This document shows, one piece after another, positions 8,048 through 17,158 of a stretch of 64,000 bases of DNA; position 1 is the first letter of the stretch, and each line of letters begins with the position of its first letter. The stretch spans positions 62,001-126,000 of the forward strand of contig NZ_LZRD01000018.1 in assembly GCF_001687325.1 (NCBI RefSeq), read 5' to 3'. A program made the position numbers and the translations under genes. The DNA is from Streptomyces sp. PTY087I2. Its GTDB lineage: Bacteria; Actinomycetota; Actinomycetes; Streptomycetales; Streptomycetaceae. The notes under the pieces were generated by a model. The model was not told the DNA's origin, did not search any database, and saw only the letters and a list, made by a program, of their open reading frames with translations.

Positions 8048-9159
8048 GCGAGGTGGACGTGGCTGGGGGCGTCGAGGAGGACCAGGTCGGCTCGGGCGCC
8101 GGGGGTGATGCGGCCGATGTCGGTGCGGCGCAGGGCCGCGGCTCCGCCCGCGGTGGCGGACCAGATCGCCTCGTCCGGGGTCATCCCCATGTCGCGTACG
8201 GCCAGTGCGATGCAGAACGGCACGGACGAGGTGAACGACGAGCCGGGGTTGCAGTCCGTGGAGAGCGCGACGGTGGCCCCGGCGTCGAGGAGGCGGCGGG
8301 CGTCGGGCCAGGTGGCGCGGGTGGAGAACTCGGCGCCGGGGAGGAGGGTGGCCACGGTGTTGCCCTGGCCGAGCGCGTCGACGTCCGCGTCGGTGAGGTG
8401 GGTGCAGTGGTCGGCCGACGCCGCGTCGAGCTCGACGGCGAGCTGGACGCCGGGGCCGTAGCTCAGCTGGTTGGCGTGGATGCGCGGGTGCAGCCCCTTG
8501 GCGCGGCCCGCCGTGAGGATGGCGCGGGCCTGGTCGCCGTCGAAGGCGCCCTGCTCGCAGAACACGTCGATCCAGCGGGCGTGCGGGGCGCAGGCCTCCA
8601 GCATCGGGCCGGTGACCAGGTCGACGTATCCGGCGGGGTCGTCGGCGTAGTCGGGGGACACGATGTGGGCGCCGAGGTAGGTGACCTCGTCGGTGTGGCG
8701 GCCCGCGATGCGCAGGGCGCGGGCCTCGTCCTCGACGGTGAGGCCGTAGCCGGACTTGGTCTCGAAGGTGGTGGTGCCCTGGCGCAGGGCCTCGGCGAGG
8801 TAGCGGGCCACGTTGGCCGACAGCTCCTCGTCGGAGGCGGCCCGGGTGGCGGCGACGGTGGTGCGGATGCCGCCCGCGCGGTAGGGCTGCCCGGACATGC
8901 GGGCGTTGAACTCCTGGGTGCGGTCGCCCGCGAACACCAGGTGGGAGTGGGAGTCGACGAAGCCCGGGATCGCGGCGCGGCCGGCCGCGTCGAGGACGTT
9001 GTCAGTGGCGGGTGCTTTGCTGGATTCACCGGTCCAGACGATGCGGTCGCCCTCGATGACGACGGCCGCGTCCTGGATCAGGCCCAGGGGGGTCCCGTTG
9101 CCGAGGGAGGGGTCATTGGTGACCAGGCTGGCGATGTGGGTGACGGCGGTGGTCGTCAT
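7987..9159 (-). CDS. hutI: Imidazolonepropionase
   Basis: 390 aa amidohydrolase-superfamily enzyme that opens imidazolone-5-propionate to N-formimino-L-glutamate, third step of histidine breakdown. The metal site is visible: DSHSHLVF (about residue 70), HPRIHANQLSYGPG (about 230), DHCTHL, and the late aspartate in STDCNPGSS (about 308). The substrate-binding region ETKSGYGL is present. Length fits the family (about 390-420). It is the last gene of the run hutU, M20 hydrolase, hutF, hutI, with a 98-bp gap before it. Its end overlaps the broken gene on the other strand. Confidence 0.95.
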   Translation of the reverse strand: MTTTAVTHIASLVTNDPSLGNGTPLGLIQDAAVVIEGDRIVWTGESSKAPATDNVLDAAGRAAIPGFVDSHSHLVFAGDRTQEFNARMSGQPYRAGGIRTTVAATRAASDEELSANVARYLAEALRQGTTTFETKSGYGLTVEDEARALRIAGRHTDEVTYLGAHIVSPDYADDPAGYVDLVTGPMLEACAPHARWIDVFCEQGAFDGDQARAILTAGRAKGLHPRIHANQLSYGPGVQLAVELDAASADHCTHLTDADVDALGQGNTVATLLPGAEFSTRATWPDARRLLDAGATVALSTDCNPGSSFTSSVPFCIALAVRDMGMTPDEAIWSATAGGAAALRRTDIGRITPGARADLVLLDAPSHVHLAYRPGVPLVSAVWRGGERVV

Positions 9160-9257
9160 CTGGAGAGTGTTCTCCTTGCGTTCCGAAGGTTCCGGGGGCG
9201 GTGGTGCGGGCCGGGTGCTTCCTGCGCTCGGTCGCCCGGGGCGGTCGCGTGCGGCTC

Positions 9258-10625
9258 TCAGCCGTGCAGGGCGGCGATGGCTGTCGCGAGCGCCCGGGGT
9301 ACGTCCTCGATCTGTGTGTGACGGCCGTCCCGGACGATGTGCCGCCCCGCCACGACCGTGTGCCGCACATCAGCGGCGGAGGCGGCGAATACGGCGGTCT
9401 CCGCTGCCAGTCGGGGCACCGGTCCCGCTGTTCTGACGGAGTCCAGGGCGACGGTGGTCAGATCGGCAGGGGCGCCCGGCTCCAGCACGCCCGCGTCGGG
9501 GCGGCCCAGTGCGGCGTGCCCGTCGGCGGAGGCGGCCCTCAGCAGGGCGGCGGCCGTCCAGTGGCCCCGGATGTGGGTGCGCAGCCGCTCGTTGAGCTCC
9601 ATCGCCCGCGCCTCCTCGAAGAGGTCGATCACGGCGTGGCTGTCGCTGCCCAGCGAGAGCGGCGAGCCCGCCTTCTGGAGGGCGGCGGCGGGGCCGATGC
9701 CGTCGGCCAGGTCGCGTTCGGTGGTGGGGCACATGCAGGTGCCCGTCGCCGAGGAGCCCAGCAGTTCGATGTCCGCCTCGGTGAGGTGCGTGTTGTGGAT
9801 GCCGGTGGTGCGCGGGCCGAGGACTCCGTGGTCGGCCAGCAGCCGGGTGGGGGTGCGGCCGTGGGCGGCCCGGCAGGCGTCGTTCTCCGCCGTCTGCTCG
9901 GAGAGGTGGACGTGCAGCGGGGCCTCCCGCTCCTCGGCCCACCGCGCCACGGTGTCCAGCTGGTCCGCCGGGACCGCCCGGACGGAGTGGATCGCCGCGC
10001 CGATCAGCGTGTGGTCGTCGCCCTTGAGGAGGGCGGCGCGCTCCGCCCAGGCCTCGGCGGTGGTGTCGGAGAAGCGCAGCTGGTGCCGGTTGGGCCGCTC
10101 GCCGAATCCGGCGGCGAGATAGGCGGTGTCCAGCAGGGTGATCCGGATCCCCGCCTCGGCGGCGGCCGCGATGAGCGCCTCGCCCATGGCGTTCGGGTTG
10201 GCGTAGGGGGTGCCGCCGGGGGCGTGGTGCAGATAGTGGAATTCGCCGACGGAGGTGATGCCGGCCAGGGCCATCTCGGCGTACGTGGCGCGGGCCAGGT
10301 CGAAGTAGGTGTCCGGGGTGAGCTTCGCCGCCGTGCGGTACATCAGCTCGCGCCAGGTCCAGAAGGTCCCGGTGCCCACCTGGACGGTGGCGCGCAGGGC
10401 CCGGTGGAAGGCGTGGGAGTGGGTGTTGGCGAGGCCGGGGAGGGTCAGGCCGCGCAGCGCGGTCGCGCCGGGCGGGGGTGTCTCGACCCCGGTCCTGATC
10501 CCGGCGATGCGGCCGTCCGCGACGTCCAGGGTGACGCCCGGCTCGACGTGCGTGCCGAGCCAGGCGTGGTCCATCCAGTAGGTCGCGGTGACGGGGGCGC
10601 CCGCCGTCCGTTGTGTCAGCTGCAC
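9258..10625 (-). CDS. hutF: Formimidoylglutamate deiminase
   Basis: 455 aa. Amidohydrolase-superfamily protein with PGLANTHSHAFHRALR (about residue 70) as the first metal motif, HLSEQT in the middle and LGSDSHAVIDLFEEARAMEL near residue 325. This matches HutF, which converts N-formimino-L-glutamate to N-formyl-L-glutamate plus ammonia, the branch used by Streptomyces and Pseudomonas. The start overlaps the end of the M20 amidohydrolase gene by 10 bp, so the two are translated together. It implies that a deformylase for N-formylglutamate must follow. Confidence 0.93.
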   Translation of the reverse strand: MQLTQRTAGAPVTATYWMDHAWLGTHVEPGVTLDVADGRIAGIRTGVETPPPGATALRGLTLPGLANTHSHAFHRALRATVQVGTGTFWTWRELMYRTAAKLTPDTYFDLARATYAEMALAGITSVGEFHYLHHAPGGTPYANPNAMGEALIAAAAEAGIRITLLDTAYLAAGFGERPNRHQLRFSDTTAEAWAERAALLKGDDHTLIGAAIHSVRAVPADQLDTVARWAEEREAPLHVHLSEQTAENDACRAAHGRTPTRLLADHGVLGPRTTGIHNTHLTEADIELLGSSATGTCMCPTTERDLADGIGPAAALQKAGSPLSLGSDSHAVIDLFEEARAMELNERLRTHIRGHWTAAALLRAASADGHAALGRPDAGVLEPGAPADLTTVALDSVRTAGPVPRLAAETAVFAASAADVRHTVVAGRHIVRDGRHTQIEDVPRALATAIAALHG

Positions 10626-11926
10626 GCGAGACCTTCCAGTACGTCGGCGAGTGCCTCGACCCCGGCCGTGCAGTCGTCCTCGGCGGCGTGCTCGGCGGGT
10701 GAGTGCGAGATGCCGGTGGGGTTCCGTACGAAGAGCATGGCGGTGGGCACCGAGGCGGACAAAATACCCGCGTCGTGGCCCGCGCCGGTGCCGAGGACGG
10801 GCACGGGCCGCCCCGTGTCGCCGCTGCCCTCCAGGATCTTGGCCAGCTCGTCGCGGAGGGCGTGCTCGAACTCGACGACGGGCGTGAACGATTCGCGTAC
10901 GACGTCGAGATCGATCCCGGCCCGCTCGGCGTACTCCCGGGCGGCGCGCTCGACGCCGGTGACGACGGCGTCCAGAGTGGCCTGGTCGGCGGCGCGGGAG
11001 TCGAGCCAGCCGCGCACGAGGGAGGGGATGGCGTTGACCCCGTTGGGCTCGACCGCGATCTTGCCGAACGTGGCGAGCGCGCCGGTCAGTTCGGCCTCGC
11101 GGCGGGCGGCGAGCACGGTCTCGGCGTACGTGAGCATCGGGTCGCGGCGGTCGACGAGCCGGGTGGTGCCCGCGTGGTTGGCCTCGCCCCGGAAGTCGAA
11201 CCGCCAGCGGCCGTGCGGCCAGATGGCGGAGGCGATGCCGACGGGGTCGCCGGTCAGGTCGAGGGCGCGGCCCTGCTCCACGTGGAGTTCGACGAACGCG
11301 CCGATCCGGGCGAGGCGTTCCGGGTCGGGACCGATGGTCCCGGGGTCGTACCCGGCCGCCTCCATGACGGCGGGCAGGGTGGTCCCGTCCGCGTCCCGCA
11401 GGCGGTGGGCGTCGGCGACGGTGAGCTGTCCGGCGGCGAGCCGGGACCCGACGCAGGCCAGGCCGAAGCGGGCGCCCTCCTCGTCACCGAAGTTGGTGAC
11501 GGCCAGCGGCCGGGTGAACTCCACTCCCCTGCGGTGGAGTTCGTCCAGAGCGGCGAAGGAGGACACCACGCCGAGCGGGCCGTCGAAGGCCCCGCCGTCC
11601 GGGACGGAGTCCAGATGGGAGCCGGTGACGACGGCGTCCCCGGCCAGGGGGTCGCCGAGCCAGGCCCACTGGTTGCCGTTGCGGTCGGTCTCGTACGCGA
11701 GCCCGCGCGCCTCGGCCTGCGTACGGAACCAGGCCCGGCAGTCGAGGTCGGCCGCCGACCAGGCGTAGCGCCGGTAGCCGCCGCTGTCGGGGTGGCGCCC
11801 GACGGGAGCCAGCTCCCGCCACATCGAGAGGAAGGAGTCCCCGGCACGCCACGGCTGCCGTCCCGGGGCGGGAGGGGTGGGCCCGGCCGCACCGGCCGGA
11901 CCCTGCCCCGAGGTGCCCGTGGGCAT
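10616..11926 (-). CDS. M20-family amidohydrolase (allantoate amidohydrolase type), hut-linked
   Basis: 436 aa. The start is coupled to hutU as TGATG. Metal-binding motifs of the M20 amidase/hydantoinase branch are clear: GSHLDSVPDGGAFDGPLGV, NFGDEEGARFG, FVELHVEQGRALD, the dimerisation-domain patch FRGEANHAG, and GAGHDA near the C-terminus. Such proteins are usually annotated allantoate or N-carbamoyl-amino-acid hydrolases. Its position between hutU and hutF, with no hutG in the window, suggests that it may deformylate N-formyl-L-glutamate. That substrate is inference; an allantoate role remains possible. Confidence 0.88.
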   Translation of the reverse strand: MPTGTSGQGPAGAAGPTPPAPGRQPWRAGDSFLSMWRELAPVGRHPDSGGYRRYAWSAADLDCRAWFRTQAEARGLAYETDRNGNQWAWLGDPLAGDAVVTGSHLDSVPDGGAFDGPLGVVSSFAALDELHRRGVEFTRPLAVTNFGDEEGARFGLACVGSRLAAGQLTVADAHRLRDADGTTLPAVMEAAGYDPGTIGPDPERLARIGAFVELHVEQGRALDLTGDPVGIASAIWPHGRWRFDFRGEANHAGTTRLVDRRDPMLTYAETVLAARREAELTGALATFGKIAVEPNGVNAIPSLVRGWLDSRAADQATLDAVVTGVERAAREYAERAGIDLDVVRESFTPVVEFEHALRDELAKILEGSGDTGRPVPVLGTGAGHDAGILSASVPTAMLFVRNPTGISHSPAEHAAEDDCTAGVEALADVLEGLACS

Positions 11927-13584
11927 CAGTTGCCCTCCGTCATCGGGACCCGTACACCCTTGTCCGCGGCGACGGACTCCGCGATGTCGTAGCCCGCGTC
12001 GACGTGGCGGATGACGCCCATGCCGGGGTCGTTCGTCAGGACGCGGCGGATCTTCTCGCCCGCCAGCTTCGTGCCGTCCGCGACGGAGACCTGGCCCGCG
12101 TGGATGGAGCGGCCCATACCGACGCCGCCGCCGTGGTGGAGGGAGACCCAGGAGGCGCCGGAGGCGACGTTGACCATGGCGTTGAGGAGCGGCCAGTCGG
12201 CGATGGCATCGGAGCCGTCGAGCATGGCCTCGGTCTCGCGGTACGGGGAGGCGACCGAGCCGCAGTCGAGGTGGTCGCGGCCGATGGCCAGTGGGGCGGC
12301 CAGTTCGCCGCCGGCGACCATGTCGTTGAAGCGCTCGCCGGCCTTGTCGCGCTCGCCGTAGCCGAGCCAGCAGATCCGGGCGGGCAGCCCCTGGAAGTGG
12401 ACGCGCTCGCCGGCCATCTTGATCCAGCGGTGCAGCGACTCGTTCTCCGGGAAGAGGTCCAGGATCGCCCTGTCCGTCTTGTGGATGTCGGAGGCCTCGC
12501 CGGAGAGGGCCGCCCAGCGGAAGGGGCCCTTGCCCTCGCAGAAGAGGGGGCGGATGTAGGCGGGGACGAAGCCGGGGAAGTCGAAGGCGCGGTCGTACCC
12601 GGCGAGCTGGGCCTCGCCGCGGATGGAGTTGCCGTAGTCGAAGACCTCGGCACCGGCGTCCATGAAGCCGACCATGGCCTCCACATGGCGGGCCATCGAC
12701 TCGCGGGCGCGCTGGGTGAAGTCGGCGGGCTTCTCGGCGGCGAGGGTGGCCATGTCGTCGAAGTCGACGCCGAGCGGCAGGTAGGCCAGCGGGTCGTGGG
12801 CGCTGGTCTGGTCGGTGACGATGTCGATCGGCGCGCCCTCGGCGAGCATCCGGGGCAGCAGCTCGGCCGCGTTGCCGAGGAGGCCGATGGAGAGGGGGCG
12901 GCGAGCGTCGCGGGCCTCGGTGGCGAGCTGGAGCGCGTGCTCCAGGCTGTCGGCCTTCACGTCCAGGTAGCGGTGCTCGATGCGGCGCTCGATGGCGCGC
13001 GGGTCCACGTCGATACAGATCGCCACGCCGTCGTTCATGGTGACGGCCAGCGGCTGGGCGCCGCCCATGCCGCCGAGCCCGGCGGTCAGGGTGATCGTCC
13101 CGGCCAGCGTTCCGCCGAACTTCTTCGCGGCGACGGCGGCGAAGGTCTCGTAGGTGCCCTGGAGGATGCCCTGAGTGCCGATGTAGATCCAGGACCCGGC
13201 GGTCATTTGGCCGTACATGGTCAGGCCCAGCTGTTCCAGGCGGCGGAACTCCTCCCAGTTGGCCCAGTCGCCGACCAGGTTGGAGTTGGCGATGAGGACG
13301 CGCGGCGCCCACTCGTGGGTCTGCATGACGCCGACCGGCCGCCCGGACTGGACGAGCATCGTCTCGTCCTGCTTGAGCGTCTGGAGCGTGCGGACCATCG
13401 CGTCGAACGAGCGCCAGTCGCGGGCCGCCTTGCCCGTGCCGCCGTAGACGACGAGCTTGTCCGGGTGCTCGGCGACCTCGGGGTCCAGGTTGTTCTGGAG
13501 CATGCGCAGGGCGGCTTCCTGCTGCCATCCCAGGGCGGTCAGCGCGCTGCCGCGCGGTGCCCGTACGGGGCGGGGTCCTGACAT
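11926..13584 (-). CDS. hutU: Urocanate hydratase
   Basis: 552 aa from ATG 13584 with a strong GCGAGGAGGC site; the family norm is about 555. It adds water to urocanate to give imidazolone-5-propionate, using NAD+ as an electrophilic cofactor. Recognisable stretches include ELLVVYGGTGKAARDW-like N-terminus (KLVVYGGTGKAARDW), AGLGGMGGAQPLAV (NAD-binding Gly-rich loop), CIDVDPRAIERR, TDQTSAHDPL, FDYGNSIRGEA and SLHHGGGVGMG. First gene of the hut run and divergent from an amino-acid permease; the intergenic region carries an inverted repeat that may be the operator. Confidence 0.96.
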   Translation of the reverse strand: MSGPRPVRAPRGSALTALGWQQEAALRMLQNNLDPEVAEHPDKLVVYGGTGKAARDWRSFDAMVRTLQTLKQDETMLVQSGRPVGVMQTHEWAPRVLIANSNLVGDWANWEEFRRLEQLGLTMYGQMTAGSWIYIGTQGILQGTYETFAAVAAKKFGGTLAGTITLTAGLGGMGGAQPLAVTMNDGVAICIDVDPRAIERRIEHRYLDVKADSLEHALQLATEARDARRPLSIGLLGNAAELLPRMLAEGAPIDIVTDQTSAHDPLAYLPLGVDFDDMATLAAEKPADFTQRARESMARHVEAMVGFMDAGAEVFDYGNSIRGEAQLAGYDRAFDFPGFVPAYIRPLFCEGKGPFRWAALSGEASDIHKTDRAILDLFPENESLHRWIKMAGERVHFQGLPARICWLGYGERDKAGERFNDMVAGGELAAPLAIGRDHLDCGSVASPYRETEAMLDGSDAIADWPLLNAMVNVASGASWVSLHHGGGVGMGRSIHAGQVSVADGTKLAGEKIRRVLTNDPGMGVIRHVDAGYDIAESVAADKGVRVPMTEGN

Positions 13585-13612
13585 GGCGGTGCCTCCTCGC
13601 GACGGTGGAAAT

Positions 13613-13639
13613 CTATTCACATCCTGATGCTCTGAATAG
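13613..13639. promoter_or_regulatory. Inverted repeat CTATTCA-N13-TGAATAG in the hutU/permease divergent region
   Basis: Half-sites 13613-13619 and 13633-13639 form a perfect 7-bp inverted repeat 29 bp upstream of the hutU start. The same heptamer CTATTCA occurs at 18457-18463, just upstream of the RpiR-family regulator gene. This is compatible with an operator for a dimeric repressor; which regulator binds is inference. Confidence 0.5.
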
Positions 13640-13720
13640 TCGTAGTCAACAGGTGGGGTTCGCGTCGCGGCCGGGAAGGCGTGTTTCCTACCCGTCCCAG
13701 CGGCCGTCCCGGAGGCATCG

Positions 13721-15106
13721 ATGAGCACTCCCGACCCACCCCCAAGTGCGCAGCCGCCCGAGAAGGACGGCGGATCGCCGCCGCTCAAGCGCGCCCTCGG
13801 CCCCAAGCTGCTGATCCTCTTCGTCATCGGCGACATCCTCGGCACCGGCATCTACGCCACCACCGGAGACGTGGCGGGCAAGATCGGCGGCGCGCTGTGG
13901 CTGCCGTTCGCGATCGGCTTCGTCGTCGCGCTGCTGACGGCGGCCTCGTACGTGGAACTGGTCGGCAAGTACCCGAAGGCGGCCGGGGCCGCGCTCTACA
14001 CCCAGAAGGCGTTCAAGGTCCCCTTCCTGACCTTCGTCATCGCCTTCATGGTCATGTGTTCGGGCCTCTCCTCGGCGAGCGCCGCGGCCCGGGCGTTCAG
14101 CGGCGACTACCTGGGCGAGTTCACCGACGCGGTGCCGCCCACCCTGATCGCGATCCTGTTCATCCTGGCCCTCGCCGCGATCAACCTGCGCGGGGTCTCC
14201 GAGTCGGTCAAGGCGAACGTCGTCCTGACCCTGGTCGAGGTCAGCGGGCTCGCGGTGATCATCGCGATCGGCGCGTACGCCGTGCTCAGCGGCGAGGGCG
14301 AACCCTCCCGGCTGACCCAGATCGAGACCGGCGGCACCGGATACGCCCTGCTCACCGGCGTCCTCGGCGCCACCGCGCTCGGCTTCTTCGCGTTCGTGGG
14401 CTTCGAGGACTCGGTCAACATGGCCGAGGAGACGAAGAACCCGGCCCGCAACTTCCCCCGCGCCATCTTCATCGGCGTGGGCGTCACCGGCACCATCTAC
14501 GTCCTGGTCGCCCTGATCTCCTCGCTCCTGGTCGACTCCCGGACCCTGTCGGGGTCCAGCGGCCCGCTGCTGGAGGTGGTGAAGGCCGGGGGCGTCGATT
14601 TCCCGCCGAAACTCTTCGCGCTGATCGCCCTGTTCGCCGTCACCAACTCGGCCCTGATCAACCTCATGATGGCCTCGCGGCTCTGCTACGGCATGGCCAA
14701 CGAACGCATCCTGCCGCCCACGATGGGCAAGGTGCTGTCCGGCCGGCGCACCCCCTGGGTCGGGATCGTCTTCGTCTCCGCCCTGGCGATCGGCCTGGTC
14801 TCCACCGGCGAGATCGAGGGGCTCGGCGACACCACCTCGTTCCTGCTGCTCTGCGTCTTCGCCGTGGTCAACATCGCCGTACTGGTGCTGCGCAGGGGCC
14901 CGGTGGGCCACCGCCACTTCCGTACGCCCACGGCGCTTCCGGTGCTCGGTGCGCTCACCTCGCTCGTCCTGGCGAGCCCCCTGGCCGACCGGGGCTCCGA
15001 CGTGTACATACGCGCCGGAATCCTGCTGCTCATCGGGATCGGGCTCTGGGTGCTCAACAAGGCGGTGATGACCGCCCGCGAGAGGTCCGGCGCCGACGCC
15101 TCCTGA
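13721..15106 (+). CDS. APC-superfamily amino acid permease
   Basis: 461 aa, ATG at 13721 preceded by CGGAGGC. About 12 hydrophobic segments and the APC signature near the N-terminus (GDILGTGIYATTGDVAG) plus GFFAFVGFEDSVNMAEETKNP in the middle identify a cationic/neutral amino-acid transporter. It is divergent from hutU over a 136-bp region, so histidine or urocanate uptake is a reasonable guess, but the substrate cannot be read from the sequence. Confidence 0.88.
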   Translation: MSTPDPPPSAQPPEKDGGSPPLKRALGPKLLILFVIGDILGTGIYATTGDVAGKIGGALWLPFAIGFVVALLTAASYVELVGKYPKAAGAALYTQKAFKVPFLTFVIAFMVMCSGLSSASAAARAFSGDYLGEFTDAVPPTLIAILFILALAAINLRGVSESVKANVVLTLVEVSGLAVIIAIGAYAVLSGEGEPSRLTQIETGGTGYALLTGVLGATALGFFAFVGFEDSVNMAEETKNPARNFPRAIFIGVGVTGTIYVLVALISSLLVDSRTLSGSSGPLLEVVKAGGVDFPPKLFALIALFAVTNSALINLMMASRLCYGMANERILPPTMGKVLSGRRTPWVGIVFVSALAIGLVSTGEIEGLGDTTSFLLLCVFAVVNIAVLVLRRGPVGHRHFRTPTALPVLGALTSLVLASPLADRGSDVYIRAGILLLIGIGLWVLNKAVMTARERSGADAS

Positions 15107-15264
15107 CCGGACGTCACCACACCCCCCGGCCACCGCATTTCAGCCGCTCCTTTACACCCCGGAGGGCATGTACCAAAGGAAAATGCCAGAACCTCCACCA
15201 GCCGTGAGCACGTTGCGTAGCCTCTGCGTTACAGCCGTACGCCACGTCGGGAGGGGAAATCCGC

Positions 15265-15672
15265 GTGCCCGGAATCGACGAGTGCCTGCTCGAAGTCATG
15301 AGGCTGCCCGGTGCCCGGGGCGCCTCGGTGGTCGACTGGACGAGCGGTCTCGCCCTCGGCACCATCGGGGACTCCCCCAACGGCGACCACGAGGCGACCG
15401 CCGCCGAGACGGCGGAGGTCGCCCGGATGACCGCGGAACAGCCCGCCTTCGCCCACCTCGGCGCGGAAGGCGAACGGACCGCGGAGTCACCGAGCACCCC
15501 CGTCGAGGACGTCATCGTCACCACCCACGACGGATACCACATGCTCCGATTCGTGGAGACGGCATTCGACAGCAGCGTCTTCCTGCATCTGTGGCTGGAC
15601 CGCTCGGCGGGCAATCTCGCGCTCGCCCGGAGGCGGCTGGGCGAACTGGCCGAGCGGCTGGTGCTGGCATGA
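15265..15672 (+). CDS. Roadblock/LC7-like protein
   Basis: 135 aa, GTG at 15265 with GGGAGGGGA. A small alpha/beta protein with the roadblock pattern: GARGASVVDWTSGLALGTIG at the N-terminus, then a hydrophobic strand DVIVTTHDGYHMLRFVE and SSVFLHLWLDR before a C-terminal helix ANLALARRRL-like. It is similar to the protein at 17159 over its whole length. First gene of a coupled set (ATGA overlap with the next gene). Roadblock proteins normally regulate Ras/Rab-like GTPases such as MglA; none is encoded nearby. Confidence 0.75.
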   Translation: MPGIDECLLEVMRLPGARGASVVDWTSGLALGTIGDSPNGDHEATAAETAEVARMTAEQPAFAHLGAEGERTAESPSTPVEDVIVTTHDGYHMLRFVETAFDSSVFLHLWLDRSAGNLALARRRLGELAERLVLA

Positions 15673-16472
15673 GCGCGATAGCCGCCCCCGACGTCCCCGG
15701 GACGGACCGGCTCCCGGTCCTCTCCCCGATGCTCCAGCGCCTGGCCGCCGAGCGCGCCACCGGCGCCCTGATGCGCGACCGCGGCACGCTCTATCTCGCC
15801 GACGGCCAGGTGGTGCACGCCGAGAGCCCCGCCACCCCCGGCATCGACGTCCTGCTCACCACCGGCGGGACCCTGCGGCACGAGGGCTGGTGGGACGCGG
15901 TGGCGCAGGCCGGGGCGGGCCACCGGGTCGGCCGCTATCTCGTGGACAGCGGCCATGTGCCGGGCGGGGCGCTGGAGTTGTGCCATCTGGGCGCGCTGTA
16001 CGACGCCGCGTTCTTCGCGCTCGCCCCGACCGGGACGCCCGCCCGCTTCCGTTACGGGGTGGCGCACTGGATCGGTCCGGTGCGGCCCGTGCCGGTGGCC
16101 GCCGTGGAGCGCGAGACACTGCGCAGACGGGAGTTCCTGGACCGGATCTGGCCCGACCCCGCCTGCGACAGCGCCCCGCTCCTGCGGACCGCGCACCGCA
16201 CCGACGCCCTGGTCCCGGCCCGGCAGCGCCGGCTCCTGGACCTGGTCGACGGGGTCCGTACGGCCTCGGACATCGCGCAGGCGCTGGGCCGCTCCGCGTT
16301 CCACATCCTGGTCGACCTGCGGCGCCTCGCGGCGGCCGGCCTGGTGGAGGCGGTCCGCGCCCAGCCCCTGCCGGCCGCCGAGACGCCCGGCCGGATCACG
16401 CTCCCCGAGGTGACCGCCGACCCCGATATCGCCCTGCTGCGCCGACTCCGAGACGCATTGGAGGCCCTGTGA
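15669..16472 (+). CDS. PATAN/DUF4388-like protein with C-terminal winged-helix-like region
   Basis: 267 aa, ATG at 15669 overlapping the previous stop (ATGA). The first about 110 residues follow the PATAN/DUF4388 pattern: LQRLAAERATGALMRDRGTLYLADGQVVHAESP, then VLLTTGGTL and a helical part GRYLVDSGHVPGGALELCHLGAL. The C-terminus (QRRLLDLVDGVRTASDIAQALG then FHILVDLRRLAAAGLVEAV) looks like a winged helix. DUF4388 proteins occur with roadblock proteins, GTPases and response regulators in many bacteria. Its role here is unknown. The call rests on pattern recognition only. Confidence 0.6.
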   Translation: MSAIAAPDVPGTDRLPVLSPMLQRLAAERATGALMRDRGTLYLADGQVVHAESPATPGIDVLLTTGGTLRHEGWWDAVAQAGAGHRVGRYLVDSGHVPGGALELCHLGALYDAAFFALAPTGTPARFRYGVAHWIGPVRPVPVAAVERETLRRREFLDRIWPDPACDSAPLLRTAHRTDALVPARQRRLLDLVDGVRTASDIAQALGRSAFHILVDLRRLAAAGLVEAVRAQPLPAAETPGRITLPEVTADPDIALLRRLRDALEAL

Positions 16473-16987
16473 TACGCGCGCTCAGACAGCGTGCCGGGAG
16501 GAGACAGCTGATGGTGCCCGAGGCCGAAGTGCGTGATGTCCTCGACGAGCTCCAGCGGTTACGCGCCCGGGTCCCCCTGCTCTCCGGGGCGCTGGCCGCC
16601 TCCACCGACGGGCTCGTCCTGGCCCACGACACCCCGGGCGTCGAGGCGGAGGGCGTCGCCGCCCTCACCGCCGCGGCCCTCGGCGTCTCCATCCGCATGA
16701 CCGACGCCACCGGCCGGGGCGGCTTCCGGGAACTGCTGGTCCGCGGCGGCAGCGGCTACATCGCCACCTACGCCGCGGGCTCATCCGCCGTCCTCACCCT
16801 GCTGGCCGAGGACCGCATCAACGTCGGCCGGCTCCATCTGGAGGGCCGCCGCGCGGGCGCCCGGATCGGCGAACTCGTCGACACCGCACTGGAGCGCGTC
16901 GAGCGCCCCGCCGCCGCGGCCACCCGGGCCGCGCCGCCGCGCCCGGCCACCGCACCCGACCGCGCCCTGCCGCAACGCCCCACGTAA
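16469..16987 (+). CDS. Roadblock/LC7-domain protein containing a TTA (bldA-dependent) codon
   Basis: 172 aa from GTG 16469 (GTGA overlap with the previous gene, GGAGG 5 nt upstream). A second start, ATG 16511 with GGGAGGAGACAG, gives 158 aa and looks at least as good. The roadblock domain reads LLSGALAASTDGLVLAHD, then ALTAAALGVSIRMTD, GSGYIATYAAGSSAVLTLLA and VGRLHLEGR; a Pro/Ala-rich tail follows. The leucine at 16559-16561 (ELQRL) is a TTA codon, position 17 from the ATG, so full translation needs tRNA-Leu(UAA), which is encoded at 26073-26158. This makes developmental timing likely. Confidence 0.8.
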   Translation: MIRALRQRAGRRQLMVPEAEVRDVLDELQRLRARVPLLSGALAASTDGLVLAHDTPGVEAEGVAALTAAALGVSIRMTDATGRGGFRELLVRGGSGYIATYAAGSSAVLTLLAEDRINVGRLHLEGRRAGARIGELVDTALERVERPAAAATRAAPPRPATAPDRALPQRPT

Positions 16988-17158
16988 CGCACCTTCGCGC
17001 AGCGGTCGCCCGATTCCCCCCACCCGTACCGCCACACCCACCGGGACTCAGCCATCACGCAGAAGCCCGAGCACCAGCCCGCAAGGAAGCCGGCCCAGCG
17101 GCCGGCACAGAAACGGACCCGGTCACCGCGACCGGCCAGGGAAAGGAAACGAGCCACC

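Noticed and set aside
7081..9321. A 746-codon plus-strand open frame
   Set aside because: Made of the start of the broken gene, the 82-bp duplication shift and an antisense frame through hutI; its second half has no protein-like composition.
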